Positions 9,456-18,645 of a stretch of 64,000 bases of DNA are shown piece by piece. Within the stretch, counting starts at the first letter, position 1, and each line of letters starts with the position of its first letter. The stretch is from positions 1,627,066-1,691,065 of the forward strand of contig NZ_JH636434.1 in NCBI RefSeq assembly GCF_000255655.1. The letters run 5' to 3'. The notes under the pieces are model-generated. The model worked only from the letters and a program-made list of their open reading frames with translations, was not told the DNA's origin and did not search any database. A program made the position numbers and the translations under genes. Source of the DNA: Schlesneria paludicola DSM 18645 (GTDB lineage Bacteria; Planctomycetota; Planctomycetia; Planctomycetales; Planctomycetaceae).

Positions 9456-9962
9456 ATGTCGTTAAGCCTAGATCTGTCCGCCGCCTTAACTCCCTTGTCG
9501 GGACAGGCATTCGTTCCGCCCAAGACGGTCGCCGTTTCGGATACCAGCGGAACGAGCCTTGCCATTGATGTCATTGCGGTCGAATCCCTGGGCGTTTCCT
9601 GCGAGGAACTGCGTCTTGAGATTGCGTCTCTCGGTGCCGCCACGCTGGACACTTTGAAAAAGTGGGCGAATGACCTGTGCCGTCGGGTGACCTATCTCCT
9701 CGAAAATTTGGGGCCCCTTGAAATCGACGCCCAAGGGAATCAGATTCTGATTCGTTCCACACCGCCGGACAAATCGGCCGGGGGAACCACGAAGTACTAC
9801 GAAGTCATGCTGTCGTCCCTTGGCGCCGGTCGATTTTCGCTTCGCCGTTTCCGCTACGACACCACCAGCGGTCAACGCGTCGCAGTTCCGCTGCAACTCA
9901 CGCACGAACAACTTGCCAAGTTGGTCAACGACCTCGTTGCCACCGTCCCCTCGTCACCGTGA
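9456..9962 (+). CDS. Hypothetical protein, 168 residues
   Basis: I do not recognise the family. The protein is soluble, with no signal peptide or membrane segment. A helical region (residues 50-85, TLDTLKKWANDLCRR-like) is followed by beta-rich sequence (about 85-140: ENLGPLEIDAQGNQILIRS, then YYEVMLSSLG and FSLRRFRYD), which suggests a small alpha/beta domain. A good AGGGA Shine-Dalgarno lies 6 bases before the ATG. It converges with the DUF983 gene 60 bases away and diverges from recQ. The absence of frameshifts and the good ribosome binding site support it being real; function unknown. Confidence 0.7.
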   Translation: MSLSLDLSAALTPLSGQAFVPPKTVAVSDTSGTSLAIDVIAVESLGVSCEELRLEIASLGAATLDTLKKWANDLCRRVTYLLENLGPLEIDAQGNQILIRSTPPDKSAGGTTKYYEVMLSSLGAGRFSLRRFRYDTTSGQRVAVPLQLTHEQLAKLVNDLVATVPSSP

Positions 9963-10022
9963 GTGACGTCGGTCCGATTCCGCCAGCTTCCGTTCGTATT
10001 GAGCTTATTTTTCGATTCATTT

Positions 10023-10454
10023 TCAATGTGACGGACCGCCGGGTGGGTCCGTGTCTGTATTCGTGGGCAAAAGCCCGAATCCGGTTGGATCGTTGTAGCA
10101 ATCCATCGCGAGCCACCAGGCGCGTGCATAGCGAAAGAGCAAGATCGGAACGACGGTGCAGTAAATCATCAACGGAATCGTGAGCGTCTCGTTCGAGATC
10201 GAGGCGCCGTAGTGCAGCAGCATATAGATCGACGTCACCGAGATCGCCATGATGCCGTAGTTGATGTACGTCGAACCGAGAAAGTATCCCGGCGCACGTT
10301 CGTACTTCAGCGAACAGTTCGGGCAGCGCTCGTGCATGATAATCAGGTTTTTGAACAGTACGCCCACGCCGCATCGAGGACAACGCAGCCTGAATGCCCG
10401 CCCGACGGCCGTACCAAACAGAAGACCAGCCAAGGGACCATCCTTCCCATTCAA
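10023..10454 (-). CDS. DUF983 zinc-ribbon membrane protein
   Basis: A 143-residue protein matching the DUF983 family. A CPRCG motif near residues 25-29 and a CPNC motif near 44-47 form a two-knuckle zinc ribbon on the cytoplasmic side. The segment YERAPGYFLGSTYINYG and two hydrophobic helices follow (about 63-82 and 90-110). Family function is not established. The open frame starts with TTG at 10454; no good Shine-Dalgarno is seen and an internal start before the zinc ribbon (TTG near 10433) cannot be excluded. The overlapping longer minus-strand frame starting at 10467 is in another phase and does not encode the motif. Confidence 0.75.
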   Translation of the reverse strand: MNGKDGPLAGLLFGTAVGRAFRLRCPRCGVGVLFKNLIIMHERCPNCSLKYERAPGYFLGSTYINYGIMAISVTSIYMLLHYGASISNETLTIPLMIYCTVVPILLFRYARAWWLAMDCYNDPTGFGLLPTNTDTDPPGGPSH

Positions 10455-10710
10455 TAATCCAGTACATTCAATCTCAAGAGGTCATCCTTTATTCTATCTC
10501 TGCCAACCTGACGCCCCACGCTGGATTTCGCGAATTCTCACTTCTGCGATTCAGTACACCGTGGTCAGGCTTTTTCAGTTCTCTTTTCGAGAATCCCGCT
10601 CCAATTCCACGGCATGCGACACTACCTCAATGACGTACAATTCGTAGAATCCCTCGAAACACGCCGCGACCCGGACGATCGGCGCGGCCCCCGTGTGATG
10701 GACTGATTCT

Positions 10711-11379
10711 GTGTTTAAATTTCCCCCTATCATCTACGAAGACAATCACTGCCTGGCGTTTGACAAACCGCCGGGATTGCTCACGATGGGTGATCACACC
10801 GGCGAACGTTCGCTCGTCGATTTGGCTCGAGACTACTTGCGCGAGAAATATCAAAAGCCCGGCAATGTTTTCGTCGGTGTCGTACATCGACTCGACCGCC
10901 CCGTTTCTGGCGTTGTGCTGTACGCGCGGACGAGCAAAGGAGCCAGTCGGCTGTCAGAACAATTCCGCGTCCATCACGTTCAGAAAACCTATCTGGCACT
11001 CGTTGAAGGCGCCGTCAACGCCCGAACGGGAATCTTGCGTGATCGGCTTCTCAAAGATCGCGAACGGAACGTGGTTTCGGTCCTTGATGCCGATGATGAA
11101 CAGGGCCAGGACTGTGAACTGGCGTTCGAACGACTGGAACGCTGGGGCCACTTCACATTGCTCGAGATTCGACCGTTGACTGGTCGCAGTCATCAGATTC
11201 GCGTTCAACTCTCTGCGCAGGGTTGGCCGATCGCAGGCGATCGCAAGTATGGCTCGACCGTCCGCACCAACGGTTTTATCGCACTCCACGCCGCCGCCTT
11301 GGATTTTGCACACCCCACGACCAAGGAACCATTGTCAGTCTCGGCACCATACCCAGAGATCTGGCAAGACATCGGGTAA
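10711..11379 (+). CDS. RluA-family rRNA/tRNA pseudouridine synthase
   Basis: A 222-residue pseudouridine synthase of the RluA/RsuA superfamily, isomerising uridine to pseudouridine in structured RNA. The catalytic loop HRLDRPVSG is present near residues 64-72, with its Asp as nucleophile. Also present are the early EDNHCLAFDKPPGLL strand, the TGRSHQIRVQL motif and the GDRKYG motif. There is no N-terminal S4 domain, so it resembles the short RluA/TruC-like forms. The start is GTG at 10711 with only a weak ribosome binding site. It converges with the spermidine-synthase-like gene with 21 bases between. The RNA target cannot be told from sequence. Confidence 0.87.
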   Translation: MFKFPPIIYEDNHCLAFDKPPGLLTMGDHTGERSLVDLARDYLREKYQKPGNVFVGVVHRLDRPVSGVVLYARTSKGASRLSEQFRVHHVQKTYLALVEGAVNARTGILRDRLLKDRERNVVSVLDADDEQGQDCELAFERLERWGHFTLLEIRPLTGRSHQIRVQLSAQGWPIAGDRKYGSTVRTNGFIALHAAALDFAHPTTKEPLSVSAPYPEIWQDIG

Positions 11380-11400
11380 CGAGATGCATGTTGGTCGACG

Positions 11401-14325
11401 TTACTCTTGTGTCTCGAAGACCGGCGCAAGCAGGTTATCCACGGGCGCAAAATCGTCCGTAAGAATCTGTCCGTCCGCAAGCTCGAGAATTGAAGACATC
11501 TGCCCCCTCAGTTGAGGTTCCTTCGTGTCCGGCAAGGTTTCCAGCGAGGCAAACGGAACTCCGTCCCATTCGCCAGTTTCGCGGATCGCCGCCAGATCGT
11601 AAGGACGACGAGAGCAGACCATCACAAAGGTGTCTCGCCCCGCACCTGGCTCTCCATGCGATGTGCTGAACAGGTAGATGTTCGGAAACACGCGCGCTGC
11701 CGTAGCGACGTATCGTCCCAGAAACGCACCTGCCCGCTTCAACTGTGAACGTTTCGCGGCCGCCGTGACGGCGTCGACCCAGGGCTGATTCGTCGGATCC
11801 AGGTTGATTAACTCTTTCGCCATCACGGAGGAAAGCCGTCCGCGAAAACCCAATAGGTACGTGGATTCCCCTTGTCGATACGCTTCGACGAACTGGTAAG
11901 GGGCCTTTGCGGCTTTCCACTTCAACAAAGTTCCTTCCGTGAGTTCGAGCGACGGTGGGATCACGCCAGCGTAAGATTGCTTCTTGCGAGAAGCACGAGC
12001 CAGTGATGCGATCGCCTCATTCCAGGCCTCACGTTCGACCTTCACATCGATCTCAGGTGCCACCCCTTTGGTCACGTCATACGCGGCAGCCGGCGCGACA
12101 CTTGGCCAGGTCACGTCGACCAATCCCTGCTCTTCCCACGAAGCGATCGGTCGATTCACACTGAGTCGATATCGGTTCGTAAGAAGTTCCATCACCTGCA
12201 AGGGCGCGTAGCGCCGATTGGCATCCACGTTTTTTTCACGCCGGACCTCCGCGGACACCAATCCCTGAGGCAGCCTGCCGCCGAATTCCACCTCGGCACG
12301 TCCAATAAATCCTCCAGGAATCTCTGTTCTGGGATACATATCAATGATGTTGGCTTGAAAAACCCCCCGCTCGCTCAACAAGTCGCAGGTCTTCTGCAAG
12401 AACTCTCGCGTCGTCAGATGAAAGGGAATGCTGAAATCATTGAAGGCATCGGCATAAATGAAGTCGTACGTCACCGCAGGCCGATTCTGCCGTAACATTT
12501 CCGCATTGCCGCGAAGACGGTCATCGACGAAGTTGCGGGCATCATTCAATGACGTCGAAATCCGCTCAGCGATTTCGTCGGTGTATCCCAACTCGGATTT
12601 GACCGCCTGGTACACAGCGGGATCAAGCTCAGCGACATCAATTCTCGGACTGGCAGGAAACTGCTGTAAGAACCATCGCGGAAAGATGAACCCGCCCCCA
12701 CCGTAGAAACAGGCGGTCGATGTTCCCAATCGCTGACGGGCTCCAACGATGTCGCGATACCAGCCCGCGGACGGGGACGTTTCGATGAGCTGATCTCGAT
12801 CGCCGACGGTCAACCGACGATAGGCAATCAGCACAGCGATAGTTTCATCGTGGCGCACGACCTTCGAAAGTTCTGCAGGAATCGACACGCCGTCGGGAAG
12901 CGCAGCGAGATCGACGGCCGAAAAGCCTCCGAAATCATCTCGACTGGTGGCGCGATAGAGCTGATCAACCGCCGCCCAGTACTCCGACACCGGTGAAAGC
13001 GACAGCAGTTGTGTCAACAGTTCTGTAGTCGGGTGTTCGATCGAGAGTGATTGACCTGATTCCGTCAGGGTCACCCCGTCTGGCAAATCATCGGCTGTGA
13101 CTTTCAGCACTGACAAACCTTGCAATGAAATCGTGATCGGGTCAACAGGAGTCGACTTCGCCACCACTTTGGTGACCCCTGCATACACTCGTTCATATTC
13201 ATAATGCAGAAACGTCGGGTTGCTCGGGTCGTAATAGCTGTGGATCAGCTTGTCCAGCCGCAACGCTTTCAATTGGCGTCCGTCCACGACTGAGTTCTGC
13301 ACCGCGATATCCGAATAATGACTTTCGTCCTGATACTGATTGAGTGAGTCGTCGCGAAGATGAAGCAATAGGCCCAGTTCGTGCAATTTCTCGCCCAGCG
13401 AATGGCAAAAATGAAACGAACGACTACGCACAGTTGCCGCGGCGGAACCTGACTGAGTTGCCGCCGCCAATTCGCCGATCGAAATTCCCACAGACGCGAG
13501 CGCATCTCCGGTGACTGTCGCCGCCAGAATCGTCCATCCCAGAAGTTGCATCCACCCCACGATGACAGCGGTACGGAAGATCAGTCGATGCGACGCCACG
13601 AAGACCGCCAGCACACCTAAAATTCCCGCGGTCATTCCCACGATCGCCCGAGTTCCCCAGATATCAACCAGATAGAAACCTGTTAGAAATGTCCCCGCAA
13701 TCGAACCGAGCGCTCCCCAGGCATAGACATTGCCCACCGTTGAGCCGGTCCTCGAATTGTTTTCCAATGCCATACTAGCCACGAGCGGCGATACCGTCCC
13801 CATGGCCAGAGCAGGAAGAAAAAAAATCGTCCCCACCAGCGTCACGATCCACTGGGGCCAGCTTAACGCATCTGGCCGAGGCATCGTTCCGACGAGTTGA
13901 TCCAGCCATAAGACGCTGGCGCACGACAGACTACCAACAAGATACATCCACGCGAGTGCCCGGCGACGATCGTATCGATCGGCCAGCCACCCACCCAGCC
14001 AGTTCCCGACCGTGATCCCGGCCAAAACGACACCGATGACGGACGTCCAGGTGTAGAGCGACGAACCGACGTGCTTCGCAATGAGACGTGAAGCCGTCAG
14101 CTCCAGCATCATCACGCAGACGCTGGTGACAAAGACCAGAAAGTTGAACCCCATTGTGCCGCCGCCACGGACCGGCCGGGATCGGCCTATACGCTTGGGC
14201 GAAGGCCCATGAACAGGTGGTGGTGGCTGGATTCCGTCGGGTGCAAGCGGAGAGGCCGACGACAACCGATAGGTAGAATCATCGTCGCCGGATACGGACT
14301 TCTCTGATTTCGGCGGTAGGCTCAT
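11401..14325 (-). CDS. Fused multi-spanning membrane / spermidine-synthase-like protein
   Basis: A 974-residue fusion. After a Pro/Ser-rich cytoplasmic tail of about 55 residues comes an MFS-like block of about seven membrane helices (residues 58-260), with the SRLIAKHVGSSLYTWTSVIGVVLAG signature seen in fused SpeE proteins. A soluble insert of about 270 residues follows. A Rossmann methyltransferase-fold spermidine synthase domain comes next, with GGGGFIFPRWFLQQFP and DVAELDPAVYQAV as the SAM-binding region and IYADAFNDFSIPFHLTT as the active-site strand. A further C-terminal extension of about 200 residues includes DDFAPVDNLL near the end. Members of this fused family are widespread in planctomycetes and true spermidine synthase activity is unproven. 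It lies downstream of ilvA on the same strand (136-base gap). Confidence 0.8.
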   Translation of the reverse strand: MSLPPKSEKSVSGDDDSTYRLSSASPLAPDGIQPPPPVHGPSPKRIGRSRPVRGGGTMGFNFLVFVTSVCVMMLELTASRLIAKHVGSSLYTWTSVIGVVLAGITVGNWLGGWLADRYDRRRALAWMYLVGSLSCASVLWLDQLVGTMPRPDALSWPQWIVTLVGTIFFLPALAMGTVSPLVASMALENNSRTGSTVGNVYAWGALGSIAGTFLTGFYLVDIWGTRAIVGMTAGILGVLAVFVASHRLIFRTAVIVGWMQLLGWTILAATVTGDALASVGISIGELAAATQSGSAAATVRSRSFHFCHSLGEKLHELGLLLHLRDDSLNQYQDESHYSDIAVQNSVVDGRQLKALRLDKLIHSYYDPSNPTFLHYEYERVYAGVTKVVAKSTPVDPITISLQGLSVLKVTADDLPDGVTLTESGQSLSIEHPTTELLTQLLSLSPVSEYWAAVDQLYRATSRDDFGGFSAVDLAALPDGVSIPAELSKVVRHDETIAVLIAYRRLTVGDRDQLIETSPSAGWYRDIVGARQRLGTSTACFYGGGGFIFPRWFLQQFPASPRIDVAELDPAVYQAVKSELGYTDEIAERISTSLNDARNFVDDRLRGNAEMLRQNRPAVTYDFIYADAFNDFSIPFHLTTREFLQKTCDLLSERGVFQANIIDMYPRTEIPGGFIGRAEVEFGGRLPQGLVSAEVRREKNVDANRRYAPLQVMELLTNRYRLSVNRPIASWEEQGLVDVTWPSVAPAAAYDVTKGVAPEIDVKVEREAWNEAIASLARASRKKQSYAGVIPPSLELTEGTLLKWKAAKAPYQFVEAYRQGESTYLLGFRGRLSSVMAKELINLDPTNQPWVDAVTAAAKRSQLKRAGAFLGRYVATAARVFPNIYLFSTSHGEPGAGRDTFVMVCSRRPYDLAAIRETGEWDGVPFASLETLPDTKEPQLRGQMSSILELADGQILTDDFAPVDNLLAPVFETQE

Positions 14326-14461
14326 GCTGCATGTTCTTCCGAGGATGACGCAACGGTGTCTGAATCAGGAATGATAGCCATACCTGATTGGCCATTGCAA
14401 AAATGTCTGCCCATTCCACGTCGGCGACCGATGCATTCTGACACCCGACACGAAGACGGTG

Positions 14462-15982
14462 TTACCGTAGGAACAGGCGATAGACGGGATTTTCAGTCTC
14501 GTCAACATAGGGATACCCCAGCGAATCGACAAACTCCTGAAAGTCTGCCTTTTCCCCATCCGGCACTTGCGTTCCGACCAGGATGCGCCCGTAGTCAGCA
14601 CCTTGATTCCGGTAGTGAAACAGGCTGATATTCCAGTTCGGATGCATCCGCGCCAGAAATTGCATCAAGGCTCCAGGGCGCTCCGGGAACTCAAATCGAT
14701 ACAACCGTTCATCGCGTGCCAGTGCCGTTCGACCACCAACCATATAACGCACGTGTTCCTTGGCGAGTTCATCATCAACCAGGTCCACGGCGGCAAAACC
14801 TTGCTGCGCGAACGTGTCACCTATGGCGACCGCTTCACCTCGATGACGCATTGCCAGGCCGACAAGGACATGTGCATCCTTTGCGTCGGAAATACGATAG
14901 CTGAACTCGGTCACGCTACGCTGCCCGATGGTTTCGCACAGGCGTTTGAAGCTTCCCCGTTCCTCAGGAATCGTCACCGCGAAAAGTGCCTCGCGTTCTT
15001 CCCCAACCTCGGCCCGCTCGGCGATGAACCGCAGCCGATCGAAATTCATATTCGCGCCGCAGGTGATCGCAACAAGACTCTGACCAGCAAGTCCATGCTT
15101 CGCGATGTAGGCTTTCATTCCCGCGATTCCCATCGCACCAGCCGGCTCGAGAATACTGCGTGTGTCTTCGAACGCATCTTTGATCGCGGCGCAGACGGCG
15201 TCCGTATCGACCATGACAAAGTCATCGACAAGTGCCCGCGTCATCCGAAACGTTTCTTCACCGACGAACTTTACGGCCGTACCATCAGAAAACAGTCCCA
15301 CATCCGCGAGCCGCACACGATTTCCGGCGGTAACGGATTGCAGCATGGCATCCGAGTCTGCCATTTGCACCCCGATGACTTTGATCTCGGGCCGAACCGC
15401 TTTGATGTACGCTGCGACACCAGAAATCAGACCGCCCCCTCCGATCGCCACGAAGACCGCATGAATCGGGTGCTGATGCTGACGCAGGATTTCCATTCCA
15501 ATCGTCCCCTGGCCCGCGATCACGTCTGGATCATCGAACGGATGGACGAATACGTATCCCTCGCGCGACTGCAGTTCCAGCGCATGGGAATAGGCATCCG
15601 AGTAGCTGTCTCCGTGAAGTACCACCTGCCCGCCCAGATCTTTCACGGCATCCGACTTGAGCTTCGGTGTCGTGATGGGCATCACGATCACGGCGCGGCA
15701 GCCGAGTCGTCGTGCACTAAGGGCCACGCCCTGTGCGTGATTTCCGGCCGATGCACAGACCACGCCGCGTGCCAGTTCGTCCGGCGTCAAACGCGCCATC
15801 TTGTTGTAGGCGCCACGCAGCTTGAAACTGAAAACAGGCTGAGTATCTTCCCGTTTCAGCCAGACCTGATTCCCCAACCGAGCCGACAGCTTCTTGGCCG
15901 CTTCCAGCGGCGATTCAATCGCCACGTCGTAAACTCGAGCGGTCAGAATCCGTTGCAGATAATCCAGCAAACTCGGTTCCAT
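14462..15982 (-). CDS. ilvA: Threonine ammonia-lyase (threonine deaminase), biosynthetic
   Basis: A 506-residue PLP enzyme converting L-threonine to 2-oxobutanoate and ammonia, the first step of isoleucine synthesis. The N-terminal catalytic domain has the PLP lysine in FSFKLRGAYN (Lys54), SAGNHAQGVA and the glycine loop GGGGLISG. The C-terminal third holds two ACT-like regulatory repeats (from about residue 325), the arrangement of the isoleucine-inhibited biosynthetic enzyme rather than the short catabolic one. Length matches the long class. The ATG at 15982 is preferred to the TTG at 15988: the AGG of GGAGGAAGG lies about 8 bases upstream of the ATG. No leader or attenuator is visible in the 287 bases upstream, which also hold the YTV gene terminator. 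Confidence 0.95.
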   Translation of the reverse strand: MEPSLLDYLQRILTARVYDVAIESPLEAAKKLSARLGNQVWLKREDTQPVFSFKLRGAYNKMARLTPDELARGVVCASAGNHAQGVALSARRLGCRAVIVMPITTPKLKSDAVKDLGGQVVLHGDSYSDAYSHALELQSREGYVFVHPFDDPDVIAGQGTIGMEILRQHQHPIHAVFVAIGGGGLISGVAAYIKAVRPEIKVIGVQMADSDAMLQSVTAGNRVRLADVGLFSDGTAVKFVGEETFRMTRALVDDFVMVDTDAVCAAIKDAFEDTRSILEPAGAMGIAGMKAYIAKHGLAGQSLVAITCGANMNFDRLRFIAERAEVGEEREALFAVTIPEERGSFKRLCETIGQRSVTEFSYRISDAKDAHVLVGLAMRHRGEAVAIGDTFAQQGFAAVDLVDDELAKEHVRYMVGGRTALARDERLYRFEFPERPGALMQFLARMHPNWNISLFHYRNQGADYGRILVGTQVPDGEKADFQEFVDSLGYPYVDETENPVYRLFLR

Positions 15983-16181
15983 GTACAACGCCTTCCTCCA
16001 GCAAAAGAAAAGCGTAAGGATAGCACCTCAAGCAAGCCTTTGAAGGATGAGAGCGTAATTGATCCGACGACGAGAGAACGCCAATCATCAGCGATCCATC
16101 TGGATTTGCCGTACCGCACAGCCGTCGACGCCCTCAGGCTGAATGAAACGCGCGAGCAAAGTTTCACCACTCAAAATGCAA

Positions 16182-16209
16182 ATGCCCCGCAGCCTAAACT
16201 GCGGGGCAT
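16182..16209 (-). terminator. Rho-independent terminator of the YTV gene
   Basis: A perfect 11-bp inverted repeat (ATGCCCCGCAG and its complement) with a 6-base loop. Read on the minus strand it is followed by TTTGCATTTTG, a T-rich tail. It lies 60 bases after the stop of the YTV gene and before ilvA, so it should separate the two transcription units. Confidence 0.85.
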
Positions 16210-16269
16210 CGGTGATTTGAAACCACAATTCACGCCGTGAACCACTGCATCAGTGATTCGTCGGCGAAC

Positions 16270-18168
16270 TTACTGGCAGCAAGCGTTGCAGCTAGGAGCT
16301 GCTGGAACCAGGACCTTCTTCTCGACCATTTTGCAGACCTGAACGGTCACGTCTTTTTCGACGGTGACAGGCACGCAAACGGTGAAAGTCTCGGTCTTTT
16401 CTTCATTCACAACATCGCACACCGTGACTTGGTACTGTTCTTCACGAGTCTTCGGAACACAGACCGTGAAGTTGACTGTACGGGTCTTCTCTTCATTCAC
16501 TGTCTTGCAGACAGGGACCTGACGAGTGCGGTTTTCGGTGCGGCAAAGTTGAACCTGGTAGTCATACTCTTGCGTTTCTGGAACTTGCTCGCAGACCTGG
16601 ATGGTCCGAGTGCGTGGTTCCGTGCGGCAGAGTTGAACCTGGTATTCGAACTCTTGCTGAACGGGAACTTGCTTGCAGACCTGAATGGTCCGGGTGCGTG
16701 GTTCCGTGCGGCAGAGCTGAACCTGGTATTCGAACTCTTGCTGAGCTGGAACTTGCTTGCAGACCTGGATGGTCCGGGTGCGTTGTTCCGTGCGGCAGAG
16801 TTGAACTGGGTACTCATACTCTTGTTGCGTAGCCACTTGGCGACAGACGGGAACCGTCCGCGTACGCTGTTCGGTGCGGCAAAGCTGGACGGTGTACTCG
16901 TACGGGACCTGTTCGGTCACGTAGTCGCAAACCTGAACCTGTCGCGTTCGCTGTTCCTGTCGGCACAGCGTGACGTTGTAGGTGTAAGGAACTTGCTTGC
17001 ACACTTGTTGACAGACGGTGTAAGGAACCTGAGTCTGAACGACATTCGGGACCCAAACCTGTTGCGAGACGGTTGTCTGGCAAGGAGCACAAGCAGGAGC
17101 ACATCCACCACAAGCGGCAGCGGTACCGCATGGCGAGCAGCAGTTGGCGGTCACGGCAACCGACTGGCAGCCGTTGGTCACTGGAACACATCGGGTTTCC
17201 CAGTGTCCCTGATCCTGGCAAACGGTACGGGTCTGTTGAACCTGGACGGTCTCATAGACCGTTCGCGTACCTTGACGGGCTTCGGTGTAAGGAACATTCA
17301 CCGTGTACGTCTGATCGACGGTTCGGTTAACCGGACGTGCCACAGCGCGAGTGGCCTTGCGCACTTCGGTGTAAGGAACCTGAACCGTGTAGGCCTGTTC
17401 AACATTGTCCGTTACGGTGTTGTAAACCGTACGGGTTCCCTTACGCGTTTCCGTATAAGGAACTTGAACCGTGTACGCCTGTTCGACGTTCTCGGTTACG
17501 GTGTTGTAGACCGTACGAGTTCCCTTGCGGGTTTCGCTGTAAGGCACTTGAACCGTGTACGCCTGTTCGACGTTCTCGGTCACGTTGTTCAGGACCGTGC
17601 GAGTTCCCTTGCGGGTCTCGGTATAAGGAACCTGAACTTCGTAGTTCTGAACAACGTCCTTCGTGACGTTCTTCAGAACTTGACGCGTACCTTTACGAGT
17701 TTCCGTATAAGGAACCTGAACTGTGTACGCCTGATCGACCAGCTCGGTCACTTGGCGGCTCTCGACGTACTTCTCTTCACGGCTTTGAGCTTGATTCTCG
17801 GTGTAGTTCACCGTGCGGGTCTTCGTTTCCGTGCGAGGAACCTGCCGTTGAACGGTGTACTTGCGCTCGCGTTGCTCTTGACGGTATTCCGTCGTGGCAA
17901 CCTTTCGGGTTTCCGTGGTCATGACAGGTTCGAGAACCGTCTGTTCCACCATTTGAGGAGCACAGGCGGCGGCTGTTCCAGCAGTTGCACCGGCACCGCA
18001 ACCACCTGTACCACAACCACCAGTCCCGCAAGCCGAAACGCTTGCACAACACGGTGCCGGAGCACACGCGGCTGGATACGGTTGGCAGCAGCGATGGCGA
18101 TGACCTGCTTGTGCCGTCGACCCCAGCAAGGCGACTGTGGCGACCAAAATCGCCCACTGTTTGACCAT
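16270..18168 (-). CDS. YTV-repeat cysteine-rich cell-wall protein
   Basis: A 632-residue exported protein of the planctomycete YTV type, named for its recurring Tyr-Thr-Val and associated with the proteinaceous cell wall. A signal peptide ends after Ala-Gln-Ala (residue 21). Residues 22-72 are Cys/Gly/Ala-rich. Six 28-residue repeats (about 148-312) carry Y-T-V-Q-V-P-Y-T-E-T-R-K-G-T-R. A second Cys-rich linker (317-362) precedes six more 28-residue repeats (397-564) carrying V-Q-L-C-R-T-E-x-R-T-R and V-C-K-Q-V. The C-terminus ends with Cys-Cys-Gln. Regularly spaced cysteines suggest disulfide cross-linking in the envelope (inference). GGGGGAG lies close before the ATG. It is monocistronic, with a terminator downstream and about 480 bases of gene-free DNA upstream. 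Confidence 0.9.
   Translation of the reverse strand: MVKQWAILVATVALLGSTAQAGHRHRCCQPYPAACAPAPCCASVSACGTGGCGTGGCGAGATAGTAAACAPQMVEQTVLEPVMTTETRKVATTEYRQEQRERKYTVQRQVPRTETKTRTVNYTENQAQSREEKYVESRQVTELVDQAYTVQVPYTETRKGTRQVLKNVTKDVVQNYEVQVPYTETRKGTRTVLNNVTENVEQAYTVQVPYSETRKGTRTVYNTVTENVEQAYTVQVPYTETRKGTRTVYNTVTDNVEQAYTVQVPYTEVRKATRAVARPVNRTVDQTYTVNVPYTEARQGTRTVYETVQVQQTRTVCQDQGHWETRCVPVTNGCQSVAVTANCCSPCGTAAACGGCAPACAPCQTTVSQQVWVPNVVQTQVPYTVCQQVCKQVPYTYNVTLCRQEQRTRQVQVCDYVTEQVPYEYTVQLCRTEQRTRTVPVCRQVATQQEYEYPVQLCRTEQRTRTIQVCKQVPAQQEFEYQVQLCRTEPRTRTIQVCKQVPVQQEFEYQVQLCRTEPRTRTIQVCEQVPETQEYDYQVQLCRTENRTRQVPVCKTVNEEKTRTVNFTVCVPKTREEQYQVTVCDVVNEEKTETFTVCVPVTVEKDVTVQVCKMVEKKVLVPAAPSCNACCQ
16477..16980 (-). 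repeat. Six-copy 84-bp coding repeat, cysteine type
   Basis: Six in-frame units of 28 codons in the YTV gene (residues 397-564). Each encodes a variant of Tyr-x-Val-x-Leu-Cys-Arg followed by Arg-Thr-Arg and Val-Cys. The central copies are the most alike at DNA level, which suggests recent unit exchange or amplification. Confidence 0.85.
17233..17727 (-). repeat. Six-copy 84-bp coding repeat, YTV type
   Basis: Six in-frame units of 28 codons (residues about 148-312), the last one truncated and diverged. Units 3 and 4 differ at only a few residues. The repeat length equals that of the cysteine array, so both arrays may share one ancestral fold with and without cysteines. Confidence 0.85.
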
Positions 18169-18645
18169 AAATCTCCCCCTTCAACTTAAGTAGCCTGAAC
18201 CCAAACCCTGAAAAAAGCTGTCGTTCCGTGTCCAACCGCGATCGCTGGCCCAAGACGTCCGACCACGACGTCTTTCCTCGCGAAATGACACGAAAATCAA
18301 GCTAAACTTTGTGGAACGATGGCAAATACTAAAACTGAATAGAAGCAGTGTCCATAGTCAAGATGGGAAATCTGAGCGAACATTAGCAAATACGAGCATC
18401 CCGTTGACTTTTCAGCCGACGAAGAGAATTCTGCCGTTACCATCCAATCAAAAATAGACATTCCGCCAATGATCAAGGCCCGCGATTTGACAATGACGAA
18501 ATTGCAAATTGCGGACCAGATCGGATTCGTAGACGTTGTCGCCTGCGGAATTTTCCGGCACGAGCGCGCCGCCACTACTGGAAATGCGTATTGCAATTTC
18601 ACGGCACCATGTGGCGGTCATTTATCAGAAACGGCGGATTGGCCT
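18169..18645. other. Gene-free region upstream of the YTV gene
   Basis: About 480 bases, AT-richer than its neighbours, with no supported gene. A perfect 8-bp inverted repeat (AAGACGTC, 7-base gap, GACGTCTT) sits at 18252-18274, about 85-105 bases before the YTV start. It could be an operator or a leader hairpin. I could not fix a -10/-35 pair with confidence. Confidence 0.5.

Noticed and set aside
14567-16240. A 557-codon open frame antisense to ilvA
   Set aside because: The opposite strand encodes a complete threonine deaminase. The antisense peptide shows no domain and no start signal.
16237-18189. A 650-codon open frame antisense to the whole YTV gene
   Set aside because: It mirrors the repeat structure of the YTV gene and has no ribosome binding site. 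Its peptide is a low-complexity shadow, while the minus strand has a signal peptide, good Shine-Dalgarno and terminator.
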